The notes below the pieces were generated by a model that did not search any database, had not been told where the DNA came from, and was given only the letters and a program-made list of their open reading frames with translations. This document shows positions 1-4,738 of a stretch of 8,684 bases of DNA, one piece after another (position 1 is the stretch's first letter; every line of letters starts with the position of its first letter). The stretch lies in contig JAEYSR010000145.1 of NCBI GenBank assembly GCA_023434535.1, positions 1 to 8,684 on the forward strand, given 5' to 3'. The position numbers and the translations under genes were made by a program. Source of the stretch: Actinomycetes bacterium (lineage in GTDB: Bacteria; Actinomycetota; Acidimicrobiia; Acidimicrobiales; Microtrichaceae).

Positions 1-1
1 C

Positions 2-145
2 CCGGGCACCCGCTACCTCGACTGGCAGCTCGACGACCCGGCCGGCCAGGGAGTCGACGCTGTGCGCCCGATCCGGGACGAGATCGACCGTCGCGTACGA
101 GCGCTCGTCGCCGAGCTCGTGCCGACCAGCGCTCCACCTATGTGA
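2..145 (+). CDS. arsC: Arsenate reductase, LMW-PTP type (3' end only)
   Basis: Only the last 47 codons are in the window; the gene begins to the left. The visible protein has the pattern PGTRYLDWQLDDPAG, then V-x2-VRPIRDEIDRRVRAL, which is the C-terminal block of the low-molecular-weight tyrosine-phosphatase-fold arsenate reductases (a DW-x-L-xDPAG loop followed by the final helix). These cytosolic enzymes reduce arsenate to arsenite; in actinobacteria such as Corynebacterium glutamicum the relatives work through mycothiol and mycoredoxin. The catalytic P-loop (CX5R) would lie upstream and cannot be checked. The gene is convergent with arsR and their 3' ends overlap by 8 bases (138-145). The neighbouring arsR, arsI and glutaredoxin genes support an arsenic role. 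A generic LMW protein phosphatase is possible but less likely given the DPAG/VRPIRDEI block. Confidence 0.85.
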   Translation, partial: PGTRYLDWQLDDPAGQGVDAVRPIRDEIDRRVRALVAELVPTSAPPM

Positions 146-476
146 CGAGCGCTCCCCGCAGCACGTCCAGCCGCTCCGGCACGATCGAGTACCACGCCCA
201 TCGACCGCGCTTCTCCCGCGTCAGGAACCCCGCGTCGACGAGCAACGACAGGTGGTGCGAGACCGTCGGCTGGGACCGACCGAGGGGCTCGACCAGGTCA
301 CATGCGCACGCCTCACCCGACTCCGAGCTTGCGACGAGCGACAGCAACCGCAGACGGGCCGGATCGGCCAGCACCTTCAGCGCCTCGGCGAGAGCGACGG
401 CGTCGTCCTCGGAGAGCACGTCGGCCGTGAGGGGGCTGCAGCACCCCTCGAACTGCCGGGCCTTCGTCGTCGACAT
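138..476 (-). CDS. arsR: ArsR/SmtB-family arsenic-responsive repressor
   Basis: A 112-residue winged-helix repressor of the usual ArsR length. It has an ALKVLADPARLRLL helix (residues 32-45), the recognition helix SQPTVSHHLSLLVDAGFL (68-85), and a wing with KRGRWAWYSI (89-98). Candidate As(III) ligands are the vicinal pair C12-C13 near the N terminus and C57/C59 in the ACACDL segment. This arrangement resembles C. glutamicum ArsR, where two N-terminal cysteines and one in the CACDL region bind arsenic, rather than the E. coli CVCDLC site. The ATG at 476 has a GAGGAG ribosome site (485-490 on the plus strand as CTCCTC) 8 bases away. It is divergent from arsI across a 109-bp region with two palindromes, so autoregulation plus control of arsI is expected. 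As(III), Sb(III) or trivalent organoarsenicals are the likely inducers; Cd or Pb is a less likely alternative. Confidence 0.93.
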   Translation of the reverse strand: MSTTKARQFEGCCSPLTADVLSEDDAVALAEALKVLADPARLRLLSLVASSESGEACACDLVEPLGRSQPTVSHHLSLLVDAGFLTREKRGRWAWYSIVPERLDVLRGALVT

Positions 477-513
477 GGCGCACGCTCCTCGTCATCGGCC
501 GGTCGGCCTTTAC

Positions 514-529
514 ATCGATGCACATCTAT
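514..529. promoter_or_regulatory. Putative ArsR operator 1
   Basis: Imperfect palindrome ATCGATG-CA-CATCTAT (one mismatch between 7-bp arms), with flanking AC/GT extending the symmetry to 512-531. It lies in the arsR/arsI intergenic region, nearer arsR, and shares its core with the second site. ArsR proteins classically bind such dyads to block divergent promoters. Assignment is by position and repetition; binding is inferred. Confidence 0.7.
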
Positions 530-545
530 GTTTCACTGAACACAC

Positions 546-561
546 ATCGATGAACATCGAT
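546..561. promoter_or_regulatory. Putative ArsR operator 2
   Basis: Perfect inverted repeat ATCGATG-AA-CATCGAT with 7-bp arms and a 2-bp spacer. Its centre is 32 bp (about three helical turns) from that of operator 1, placing both sites on the same DNA face. It lies 24 bp before the arsI start, so bound repressor would probably block RNA polymerase at the arsI promoter. A weak TGTAGAT -10-like element follows at 565-571 but is not a secure promoter call. Confidence 0.75.
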
Positions 562-585
562 CAGTGTAGATCCACGGAGGCCGTC

Positions 586-1065
586 ATGTCCCGAGTCCAG
601 CTCGCCATCAACGTCACCGACGTCGACGCCGCGGTCGACTTCTACTCCCGGCTGTTCGCCACCCCGGTCGCCAAGCGGAAGCCCGGCTACGCGAACTTCG
701 AGATCGCCGATCCCCCGCTCAAGCTCGTGCTGATCGAGGCTCCCGAGGGCGGGACCCTCAACCACCTTGGCGTCGAGACGATGACCGCCGGAGAGGTCGC
801 CGAGGCCGAGGCCCGCCTCTCGTCGAGCGGCCTCGACACGACCGGGGTCGACGACACCACCTGTTGCTACGCCACCAAGACCGAGACGTGGGTGACCGAC
901 CCCGACGGCGCCAGGTGGGAGTGGTACGTCAAGACCGGCGACGCCGAGCAGATGGCCAACCAGGTCATGGGTGACGGCGAGGGCGTCGCCTGCTGCGCCC
1001 CCGACCCGGTGTCCGAGCCGGTCGCGCTGGGCCGCAGCGCCTCCGAGACCACCGGCTGCTGCTGA
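586..1065 (+). CDS. arsI: ArsI/CadI-type VOC dioxygenase, C-As lyase
   Basis: A 159-residue vicinal-oxygen-chelate protein. The N terminus MSRVQLAINV, the KRKPGYANFEIADPPLKLVL block (30-49), TLNHLGVE (57-64), the DTTCCYAT motif (90-97) and WVTDPDG-x2-WEWY (102-114) closely match mycobacterial CadI and the ArsI family. ArsI enzymes use Fe(II) and O2 to cleave the C-As bond of trivalent methyl- and aryl-arsenicals, yielding arsenite. Predicted metal ligands are Q5, H60 and E112; the substrate-binding vicinal cysteines are C93-C94. Gln instead of His at position 5 occurs in CadI and, as I recall, the Thermomonospora curvata ArsI structure. A C-terminal tail carries two further Cys pairs (136-137, 158-159). 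The ATG at 586 is preceded 5 bases away by GGAGG (576-580); the open frame runs upstream to 142, but that part is antisense to arsR. A cadmium-induced glyoxalase-like role is the alternative reading. Confidence 0.92.
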   Translation: MSRVQLAINVTDVDAAVDFYSRLFATPVAKRKPGYANFEIADPPLKLVLIEAPEGGTLNHLGVETMTAGEVAEAEARLSSSGLDTTGVDDTTCCYATKTETWVTDPDGARWEWYVKTGDAEQMANQVMGDGEGVACCAPDPVSEPVALGRSASETTGCC

Positions 1066-1094
1066 TCGTCTCTGCGACGACAGGGCCGACGAGC

Positions 1095-1442
1095 TCAGCG
1101 TCGCCGCAGGAACCCGCCGCGTCGATCGCCGTCGGGCCGGGGCGGGAGCAGGCCCGGCGCCACACGCTCGATCAACGCCTCGACGGCCTGCGCGCTCGGG
1201 TTCACCAACGCCGAGCCGCCGATGGCGACCGTGGGGACCGTCTCGTTCCCGCCGGCGGCGGCCCGCACCACAGCAGCAGCGTCGGGATCCTCCCAGATGT
1301 TGTGCATCCGCATCGGCACCTTCCGCCGCTTCAGCGACCGGGTCAGCGAGGAGCAGAACGGGCAACCGGGACGCCAGTAGACGTCGAGCGCGTCGGGGGC
1401 GGCATCGGGGCCGCCTCCGACCTCGGAAGTGGAGTCGGACAT
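1095..1442 (-). CDS. Mycoredoxin-like glutaredoxin (CPFC)
   Basis: A 115-residue thioredoxin-fold protein. Strand VYWRPGCPFC (21-30) contains the CPFC active site (C27, C30), followed by a basic helix, NIWEDPDAAAVVR (48-60), the cis-proline loop ETVPTV (67-72) and a closing GG turn. The WRPGCPxC form is typical of actinobacterial mycoredoxins, which reduce mycothiol mixed disulfides, including those formed during arsenate reduction by LMW-PTP-type ArsC. The arsenic genes beside it make such a partnership attractive, though no co-transcription is evident: it is convergent with arsI (29 bases apart) and divergent from the TrmO-like gene. No strong ribosome site precedes the ATG at 1442. The first 18 residues (acidic, Gly/Pro-rich) and the last 15 (RRGGFLRRR end) are outside the fold. 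A general disulfide-reducing glutaredoxin is possible. Confidence 0.85.
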   Translation of the reverse strand: MSDSTSEVGGGPDAAPDALDVYWRPGCPFCSSLTRSLKRRKVPMRMHNIWEDPDAAAVVRAAAGGNETVPTVAIGGSALVNPSAQAVEALIERVAPGLLPPRPDGDRRGGFLRRR

Positions 1443-1495
1443 CCACTCGATTCAAGCCGATCGGGGCGTACGGGGCCTAGGGTTCGGGTCTGTCC

Positions 1496-2002
1496 ATGCC
1501 GAGATCGGAGGCGATGGTGGCAGACCTCCCCCACCCCTCGACGATCACGATGACCCCGATCGGCCGGGTCCGCGGCGGACGGACCGATCCGATCGACGAC
1601 GACTGGGGAGACGTCGTCAGCGAGGTCGTCGTCGACGACCGCTTCCCGCCGGACGCGCTCGACGGCCTCGATGCCTTCTCCCACGTCGACGTCGTCTACG
1701 TGTTCGACCGGGTCGACGAGGAGCGGATCACCACCGGTGGTCGCCACCCGCGGGGTCGGACCGACTGGCCTCTGGTCGGCATCTTCGCCCAGAGAGCGAA
1801 GGGGAGACCGAACCGGATCGGCATCACGACGTGCGAGGTCGTCGCGGTCGAGGGCCGCGTCGTGACCGTGCGCGGCCTCGACGCCATCGACGGGACTCCG
1901 GTGCTCGACCTCAAGCCCTACATGGTCGAGTTCGCTCCGAGGACCCCGGTGCACCAGCCGACGTGGTCGACGGAGCTCATGCAGGGCTACTGGACGACCT
2001 GA
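1496..2002 (+). CDS. TrmO/TsaA-like SAM-dependent methyltransferase
   Basis: Up to 168 residues. Family landmarks appear in order: IGRVRGG (22-28), LDGLDAFSHVDVVYVFDRV (55-73), HPRG-x5-WPLVGIFAQRAKGRPNRIGITTCEV (84-114 region), VRGLDAIDGTPVLDLKPYM (125-143) and WSTELMQGYW (157-166). The RPNRIG stretch corresponds to the RPNPIG motif of TrmO (UPF0066), which N6-methylates t6A37 in certain threonine tRNAs. This copy is short, lacks the C-terminal extension of E. coli TrmO, and has R for P in that motif, so a different RNA or small-molecule substrate is possible. The start is uncertain: the ATG at 1496 has no clear ribosome site, while GGAGG at 1507-1511 better fits the GTG at 1517 or the ATG at 1514. 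It is divergent from the mycoredoxin gene (53 bases), and no ArsR-like operator is seen between them. Confidence 0.85.
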   Translation: MPRSEAMVADLPHPSTITMTPIGRVRGGRTDPIDDDWGDVVSEVVVDDRFPPDALDGLDAFSHVDVVYVFDRVDEERITTGGRHPRGRTDWPLVGIFAQRAKGRPNRIGITTCEVVAVEGRVVTVRGLDAIDGTPVLDLKPYMVEFAPRTPVHQPTWSTELMQGYWTT

Positions 2003-2013
2003 CGGCTGCGGAG

Positions 2014-2026
2014 CGCCCTGAGGGCG
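2014..2026. terminator. Small hairpin between convergent genes
   Basis: CGCCC-TGA-GGGCG, a 5-bp G/C stem with a 3-base loop, lies in the 34-base gap between the stop codons of the TrmO-like gene and the small membrane protein gene. Position suggests a bidirectional terminator, but neither strand has a following T-tract. Confidence 0.35.
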
Positions 2027-2036
2027 GGCGCGACGG

Positions 2037-2306
2037 TCAGGTGCGCACCACGGCGAGCGGGTCCGGGCCGCGCATGGGCTGGCCGGGACCGAGGCCCTCG
2101 ACCTCGTCCGCCGCGACGACCGGGGCGTCCTCGCCGACGGGAGCCTCCTCACCTTCCTGCACACCAAGAGCGGCCCGGGCCTGATCCAGCCGATCCATCA
2201 CCAGCCGCCGACGCCCGGGACCGTTGTCAGGATCCAGGAAGTAGGCGCCTGCGGCACCGGCGGCGGCGATCAGGGCGGTCGTGCGGATTCGGCGCATCAC
2301 CTTCAT
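2037..2306 (-). CDS. Small single-TM protein, YtxH-like N terminus
   Basis: An 89-residue protein. A short basic start (MKVMRRIR) is followed by one hydrophobic helix (TTALIAAAGAAGAYFL, 9-24) and a DPDNGPGRRRLVMDRLDQAR segment (25-44), a pattern seen in many small actinobacterial YtxH-like or BON-associated proteins (GAYFLDP-x-GRRRR). The remainder is acidic, Pro/Gly-rich and probably disordered. It is likely anchored in the inner membrane with its tail in the cytoplasm; no enzymatic motif is visible. The ATG at 2306 was chosen because GAGGAG sits 5 bases upstream (plus-strand CTCCTC, 2312-2317); the open frame extends to 2462 but lacks such support. It is convergent with the TrmO-like gene and divergent from the acidic protein gene. 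The function is unknown. Confidence 0.72.
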   Translation of the reverse strand: MKVMRRIRTTALIAAAGAAGAYFLDPDNGPGRRRLVMDRLDQARAALGVQEGEEAPVGEDAPVVAADEVEGLGPGQPMRGPDPLAVVRT

Positions 2307-2330
2307 GTCAGCTCCTCGGAGGGGGTGGTT

Positions 2331-2348
2331 GCCGGGTCTCTTCCCGGC
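2331..2348. repeat. Perfect inverted repeat GCCGGG-N6-CCCGGC
   Basis: Six-bp perfect arms (2331-2336 and 2343-2348) with the loop TCTCTT, located 25 bases upstream of the small membrane protein start in the divergent intergenic region 2307-2430. It could be a 5' leader hairpin or an operator; in G/C-rich DNA it could also be chance. Confidence 0.4.
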
Positions 2349-2430
2349 TCGTGTCCGGCCAGAACGGCTCTGAGACGAGTTCCCTCGGGCTCTGTGCGAT
2401 CGTCGTCCTGCAGCGGGGTAGGTCCCCGGC

Positions 2431-2736
2431 ATGCCCGATCGCCACGACGACGCAGCCCCCACCGATCGACCCGACCCGGGTCCCGGCGAGCTCGGGGAAC
2501 CCCCCGAGGGACCGCACGCCTCGGCCGAACGCGGCGATGCCGGCCGTCAACCGGACGACGCCCCCACAGCCGGGGACAGCTCGGACGACACCGCGCCGCG
2601 CTCTACGGAGGTGGCCGCCGACCGGCCCACCGGATTCCCGTCGACCGATGTCGACACCGAGGACGACGCGGACGGCGAGGACATGTCCGAACACGCCCGC
2701 TGGGGCGACACCGCGTACGGGTCAGCCGTCGAGTAG
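2431..2736 (+). CDS. Hypothetical acidic, disordered protein
   Basis: A 101-residue open frame of strongly biased composition: D, E, P, A and G dominate, there is one Trp and one Tyr near the C terminus, there are no cysteines, and no hydrophobic core is apparent. The C-terminal 24 residues (DDADGEDM, then SEHARWGDTAYGSAVE) look more sequence-like than the rest. Third codon positions are roughly four-fifths G or C by eye, in favour of coding. A GGGGTAGG stretch about 9 bases before the ATG could serve as a ribosome site. I do not recognise a family. It is divergent from the small membrane protein and convergent with the phosphatase gene. The opposite strand also has a long open frame here, so the coding call rests on composition only. 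Confidence 0.45.
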   Translation: MPDRHDDAAPTDRPDPGPGELGEPPEGPHASAERGDAGRQPDDAPTAGDSSDDTAPRSTEVAADRPTGFPSTDVDTEDDADGEDMSEHARWGDTAYGSAVE

Positions 2737-2774
2737 GCCGACCTCGACCTGGCAAGCATCGGGCCCGCCGCGCC

Positions 2775-2808
2775 GGTCCACCGTCATCCACCGCGAGGTT
2801 CGTGGACC
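2775..2808. repeat. Inverted repeat bracketing the phosphatase stop
   Basis: GGTCCAC (2775-2781) and GTGGACC (2802-2808) are perfect 7-bp complementary arms separated by 20 bases that contain the phosphatase stop codon (2784-2786). This could form a transcript-end hairpin on the minus strand. An overlapping alternative (GAGGT/ACCTC, 2795-2810) would compete. No T-tract follows. Confidence 0.35.
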
Positions 2809-3230
2809 TCACGTCCGATGCGAGCGACCCAGCGTCGCTGCCAGGGCGTCTCCACCGCTCTCCGGTCGTAGTTGGACCGGACCCAGTCGACAGCCGCGTC
2901 CGGCTCGACCCCGTCGAGGATCGCCAGGATCGAGAGGGCGATGCCCGTCCGTCCGACTCCCCCGCCACATCCGACCTCGACCCGTTCGCTCCCCGAGCGG
3001 TCCCACGCCTCCCGGAGGACGGCGACCGCCTCGCCCGGATCTGCGGGAGTGCGGAAGTCGCCACACCGGATCCACCGGTGGTCCCAGTCGACGTGGAGCG
3101 GGCGCCGCGCCAGCAGGTACACGCCGAAGTCGGGCATCTTGGGTGGCCCTGGGCGCCGGAGCCCTCGCCCGCGGACTCGACGTCCGCTCGGCAGCTCGAC
3201 CACCCCGGGACCGTGCGGCCACGTCTCCAC
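2784..3230 (-). CDS. Protein-tyrosine phosphatase-like protein (CX5RT)
   Basis: 148 residues beginning at GTG 3230. The P-loop VGCGGGVGRTG (86-96) gives the CX5RT signature with nucleophile C88 and phosphate-binding R94. RCGDFRTPADP (55-65) resembles a WPD-type general-acid loop with D58 as candidate acid. The N-terminal VVELPSGRRVRGRGLR (10-25) and C-terminal AVETPWQRRWV (127-137) blocks are conserved in an actinobacterial cysteine-phosphatase family, which is why the GTG start is preferred over the internal ATG at 3137. The residue before the catalytic Cys is Gly where classical PTPs have His, as in this family generally (often Ala); that His tunes Cys acidity, so activity may differ. It would act in the cytosol on phosphotyrosine or another phosphoester. 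It follows the DoxX-like gene by 16 bases on the same strand, so an operon is likely. Confidence 0.82.
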   Translation of the reverse strand: METWPHGPGVVELPSGRRVRGRGLRRPGPPKMPDFGVYLLARRPLHVDWDHRWIRCGDFRTPADPGEAVAVLREAWDRSGSERVEVGCGGGVGRTGIALSILAILDGVEPDAAVDWVRSNYDRRAVETPWQRRWVARIGREVHEPRGG

Positions 3231-3246
3231 GGGTCGACGGTACCCG

Positions 3247-3636
3247 TCAGATGAAGGGGTCGAGCTCGACGCGTCCCCACGCGAGGACGAGGAACAGACA
3301 GATGAACACGAGATCGCTGACCAGCGACGCGACCTCCCCTCGCCGGAAACGGGTCGTCGCCGCTCCGGCCATGAACAGCGCCAGGGCGCCCGCAGCGATC
3401 GGCACCAAGCCCGGGAGGACGTCGCCGATCGTCGGCAACAGCAGGCCGAGCCCGCCGAGCATCTTGAGCGCGCCGATCACCTTCACCTGGCGCGGGCTGA
3501 AGTCGTCGACCCACTCCTGGGTCCGGTGGATGCTGCGATAGCGCTCCTTGGGCAGGAGGAGCAGGGCAGCGCCGGCGACGGTGAAGCCGAGTCCGAGGAA
3601 TGCGGCGAGGATCCAGAGTGCGGCGTTCGATGTCAT
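3247..3636 (-). CDS. DoxX-like integral membrane protein
   Basis: 129 residues with four predicted membrane helices: about 6-28 (ALWILAAFLGLGFTVAGAAL), 53-70 (VIGALKMLGGLGLLLP), 73-94 (VLPGLVPIAAGALALFMAG) and 104-122 (ASLVSDLVFICLFLVLAWG). Length, the helix pattern and the KVIGALKMLGGLGLLLP block match the DoxX-like family (compare PF13564), small inner-membrane proteins often found beside ECF41/SigJ sigma factors or redox genes. In M. tuberculosis a DoxX-family protein works with superoxide dismutase and thiosulfate sulfurtransferase, but whether this member does so is unknown. The ATG at 3636 is preceded by AAGGAG (plus-strand CTCCTT, 3646-3651) 9 bases upstream. It is divergent from the sigma factor gene and upstream of the phosphatase gene in the probable operon. 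Confidence 0.85.
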   Translation of the reverse strand: MTSNAALWILAAFLGLGFTVAGAALLLLPKERYRSIHRTQEWVDDFSPRQVKVIGALKMLGGLGLLLPTIGDVLPGLVPIAAGALALFMAGAATTRFRRGEVASLVSDLVFICLFLVLAWGRVELDPFI

Positions 3637-3711
3637 CGTGTTCGTCTCCTTGGACGTAGGGAGGCTCGAACATCCGACGACGCAGGAACGCGGATCGTGA
3701 GGTCTGGACGT

Positions 3712-3726
3712 GGAACATCACGTTCC
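3712..3726. promoter_or_regulatory. Palindrome in the sigma/doxX divergent region
   Basis: GGAAC-ATCAC-GTTCC, perfect 5-bp arms with a 5-bp spacer, centred almost midway between the DoxX-like start (3636) and the preferred sigma start (3797). Position and symmetry suggest an operator for a dimeric regulator. If the sigma gene instead starts at the GTG at 3710, this palindrome would be coding. Confidence 0.35.
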
Positions 3727-3796
3727 GGACGGCTCGCTCGTCGAACAGGGTGATGGCCACCCCGAGCCGTCACCGCCATCGATCCGGATCGAGAAG

Positions 3797-4738
3797 ATGG
3801 AGCGAGCTGCGAACACCCCCGAGCAAGATGCCCACGACACGGTTGCGATCGAGCGGCAGAACCTGCTGAACGTCGGATATCGCCTCCTCGGCTCGTTGAC
3901 CGAGGCCGAGGACGCCGTCCAGGAGGCCTACTCACGCTGGTACGCACTCGACCCGCATCAACGCGGATCGATCCTGTCTCCTGCGGCATGGCTGACGACG
4001 ACCACGACGAGGGTGTGCCTCGACGTGCTCAAGTCGGCTCGGGCGCGCCGAGAGCGCTATGTGGGCGAGTGGATCCCGGAGCCCTTGCCGTCGGCGCCGG
4101 CGCCGTCGGCGGCGACGCTCGCCCATTCCGGCGTCGACCCGGCTGACCGGATCACGCTCGACGAGTCGGTCAGCATGGCGATGCTGGTCGTGCTCGAGTC
4201 GATGACGCCGGCCGAACGGGTCGCGTTCATCCTCCACGACGTGTTCCGGTTCCCGTACTCAGAGATCGCAACGATGGTCGGACGGTCGATCGAGGCCTGC
4301 CGTCAACTGGCGTCGTCCGCCCGAAGGCGGATCGGCGAGGACATGACGCTCGACCCTCCTCTCTCGGAGCAGGAGGAGGTCGTGGAGAGGTTCCGTCGAG
4401 TCTGGGAAGCACACGACATCGCCGGCCTCGTGGACCTGCTCGACCCCTCCGCCACACTCGTCACCGACAGCGGCGGCAACGTGAACGCGGCGCGACGCCC
4501 GATCTCCGGAGCGACGGAGCTGGCCCGCTTCCTCGTACGGCTCGCCTGCCAGGGAGCGGCACTCGGCGTGGAGATCGCTCCGACGACCGTCAACGGTCGT
4601 CCCGGGTTGACCGGCCGCATGGGCGAACGCACGGTCATGGTGCTCTCGTTCGGAATCGACCGCTCGCGTGTCCGGCACCTCTGGGCCGTCGTCAACCCCG
4701 AGAAGCTCGTGCTCTGGAACCGCGACGAGGTGATCTAG
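3797..4738 (+). CDS. ECF41/SigJ-type sigma factor with SnoaL-like C-terminal domain
   Basis: 313 residues from ATG 3797. Region 2 is residues 19-90: LLNVGYRLLGSLTEAEDAVQEAY (core recognition and -10 binding) and AWLTTTTTRVCLDVLKS. A linker with WIPEPL (92-97) follows. Region 4 is 137-180: MTPAERVAFILHDVFRFPY, SEIATMVGRS, ACRQLASSARRR. A C-terminal NTF2/SnoaL-like domain (about 193-313) carries DSGGNV (224-229) and NPEKL (300-304). These correspond to the hallmark WLPEPL, DGGGK(V/R) and NPDKL motifs of ECF41, whose fused C-terminal domain replaces an anti-sigma factor. The frame is open back to a GTG at 3710 that has a better ribosome site (GTGAGG), but this adds 29 Pro/Gly-rich residues absent from the family, so 3797 is preferred. 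It is divergent from the DoxX-like gene, a common ECF41 context. Its stop overlaps that of the downstream convergent gene. Confidence 0.9.
   Translation: MERAANTPEQDAHDTVAIERQNLLNVGYRLLGSLTEAEDAVQEAYSRWYALDPHQRGSILSPAAWLTTTTTRVCLDVLKSARARRERYVGEWIPEPLPSAPAPSAATLAHSGVDPADRITLDESVSMAMLVVLESMTPAERVAFILHDVFRFPYSEIATMVGRSIEACRQLASSARRRIGEDMTLDPPLSEQEEVVERFRRVWEAHDIAGLVDLLDPSATLVTDSGGNVNAARRPISGATELARFLVRLACQGAALGVEIAPTTVNGRPGLTGRMGERTVMVLSFGIDRSRVRHLWAVVNPEKLVLWNRDEVI

Noticed and set aside
142..585. Open frame upstream of arsI in the same reading frame, allowing a 307-residue protein
   Set aside because: It is antisense to arsR and crosses the two operators. GGAGG at 576-580 and the family start at MSRVQL place the real start at 586.
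526..1455. 309-residue minus-strand open frame across arsI and the glutaredoxin gene
   Set aside because: Arg/Gly/Ala-rich low-complexity translation with no family pattern; a G/C-driven shadow of two well-supported genes.
1443..1495. Search for an ArsR dyad between the glutaredoxin and TrmO-like genes
   Set aside because: No ATCGATG-type palindrome is present, so arsenic control of these two genes is not supported by sequence.
2308..2694. 128-residue minus-strand open frame opposite the acidic protein
   Set aside because: Gly/Val/Arg-rich with no ribosome site and no recognisable pattern. The plus-strand frame has the better third-position bias, though the choice is not certain.
2603..3760. 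385-residue minus-strand open frame over the DoxX-like and phosphatase genes
   Set aside because: Arg/Pro-rich translation in a different frame from two recognisable families; composition artefact.
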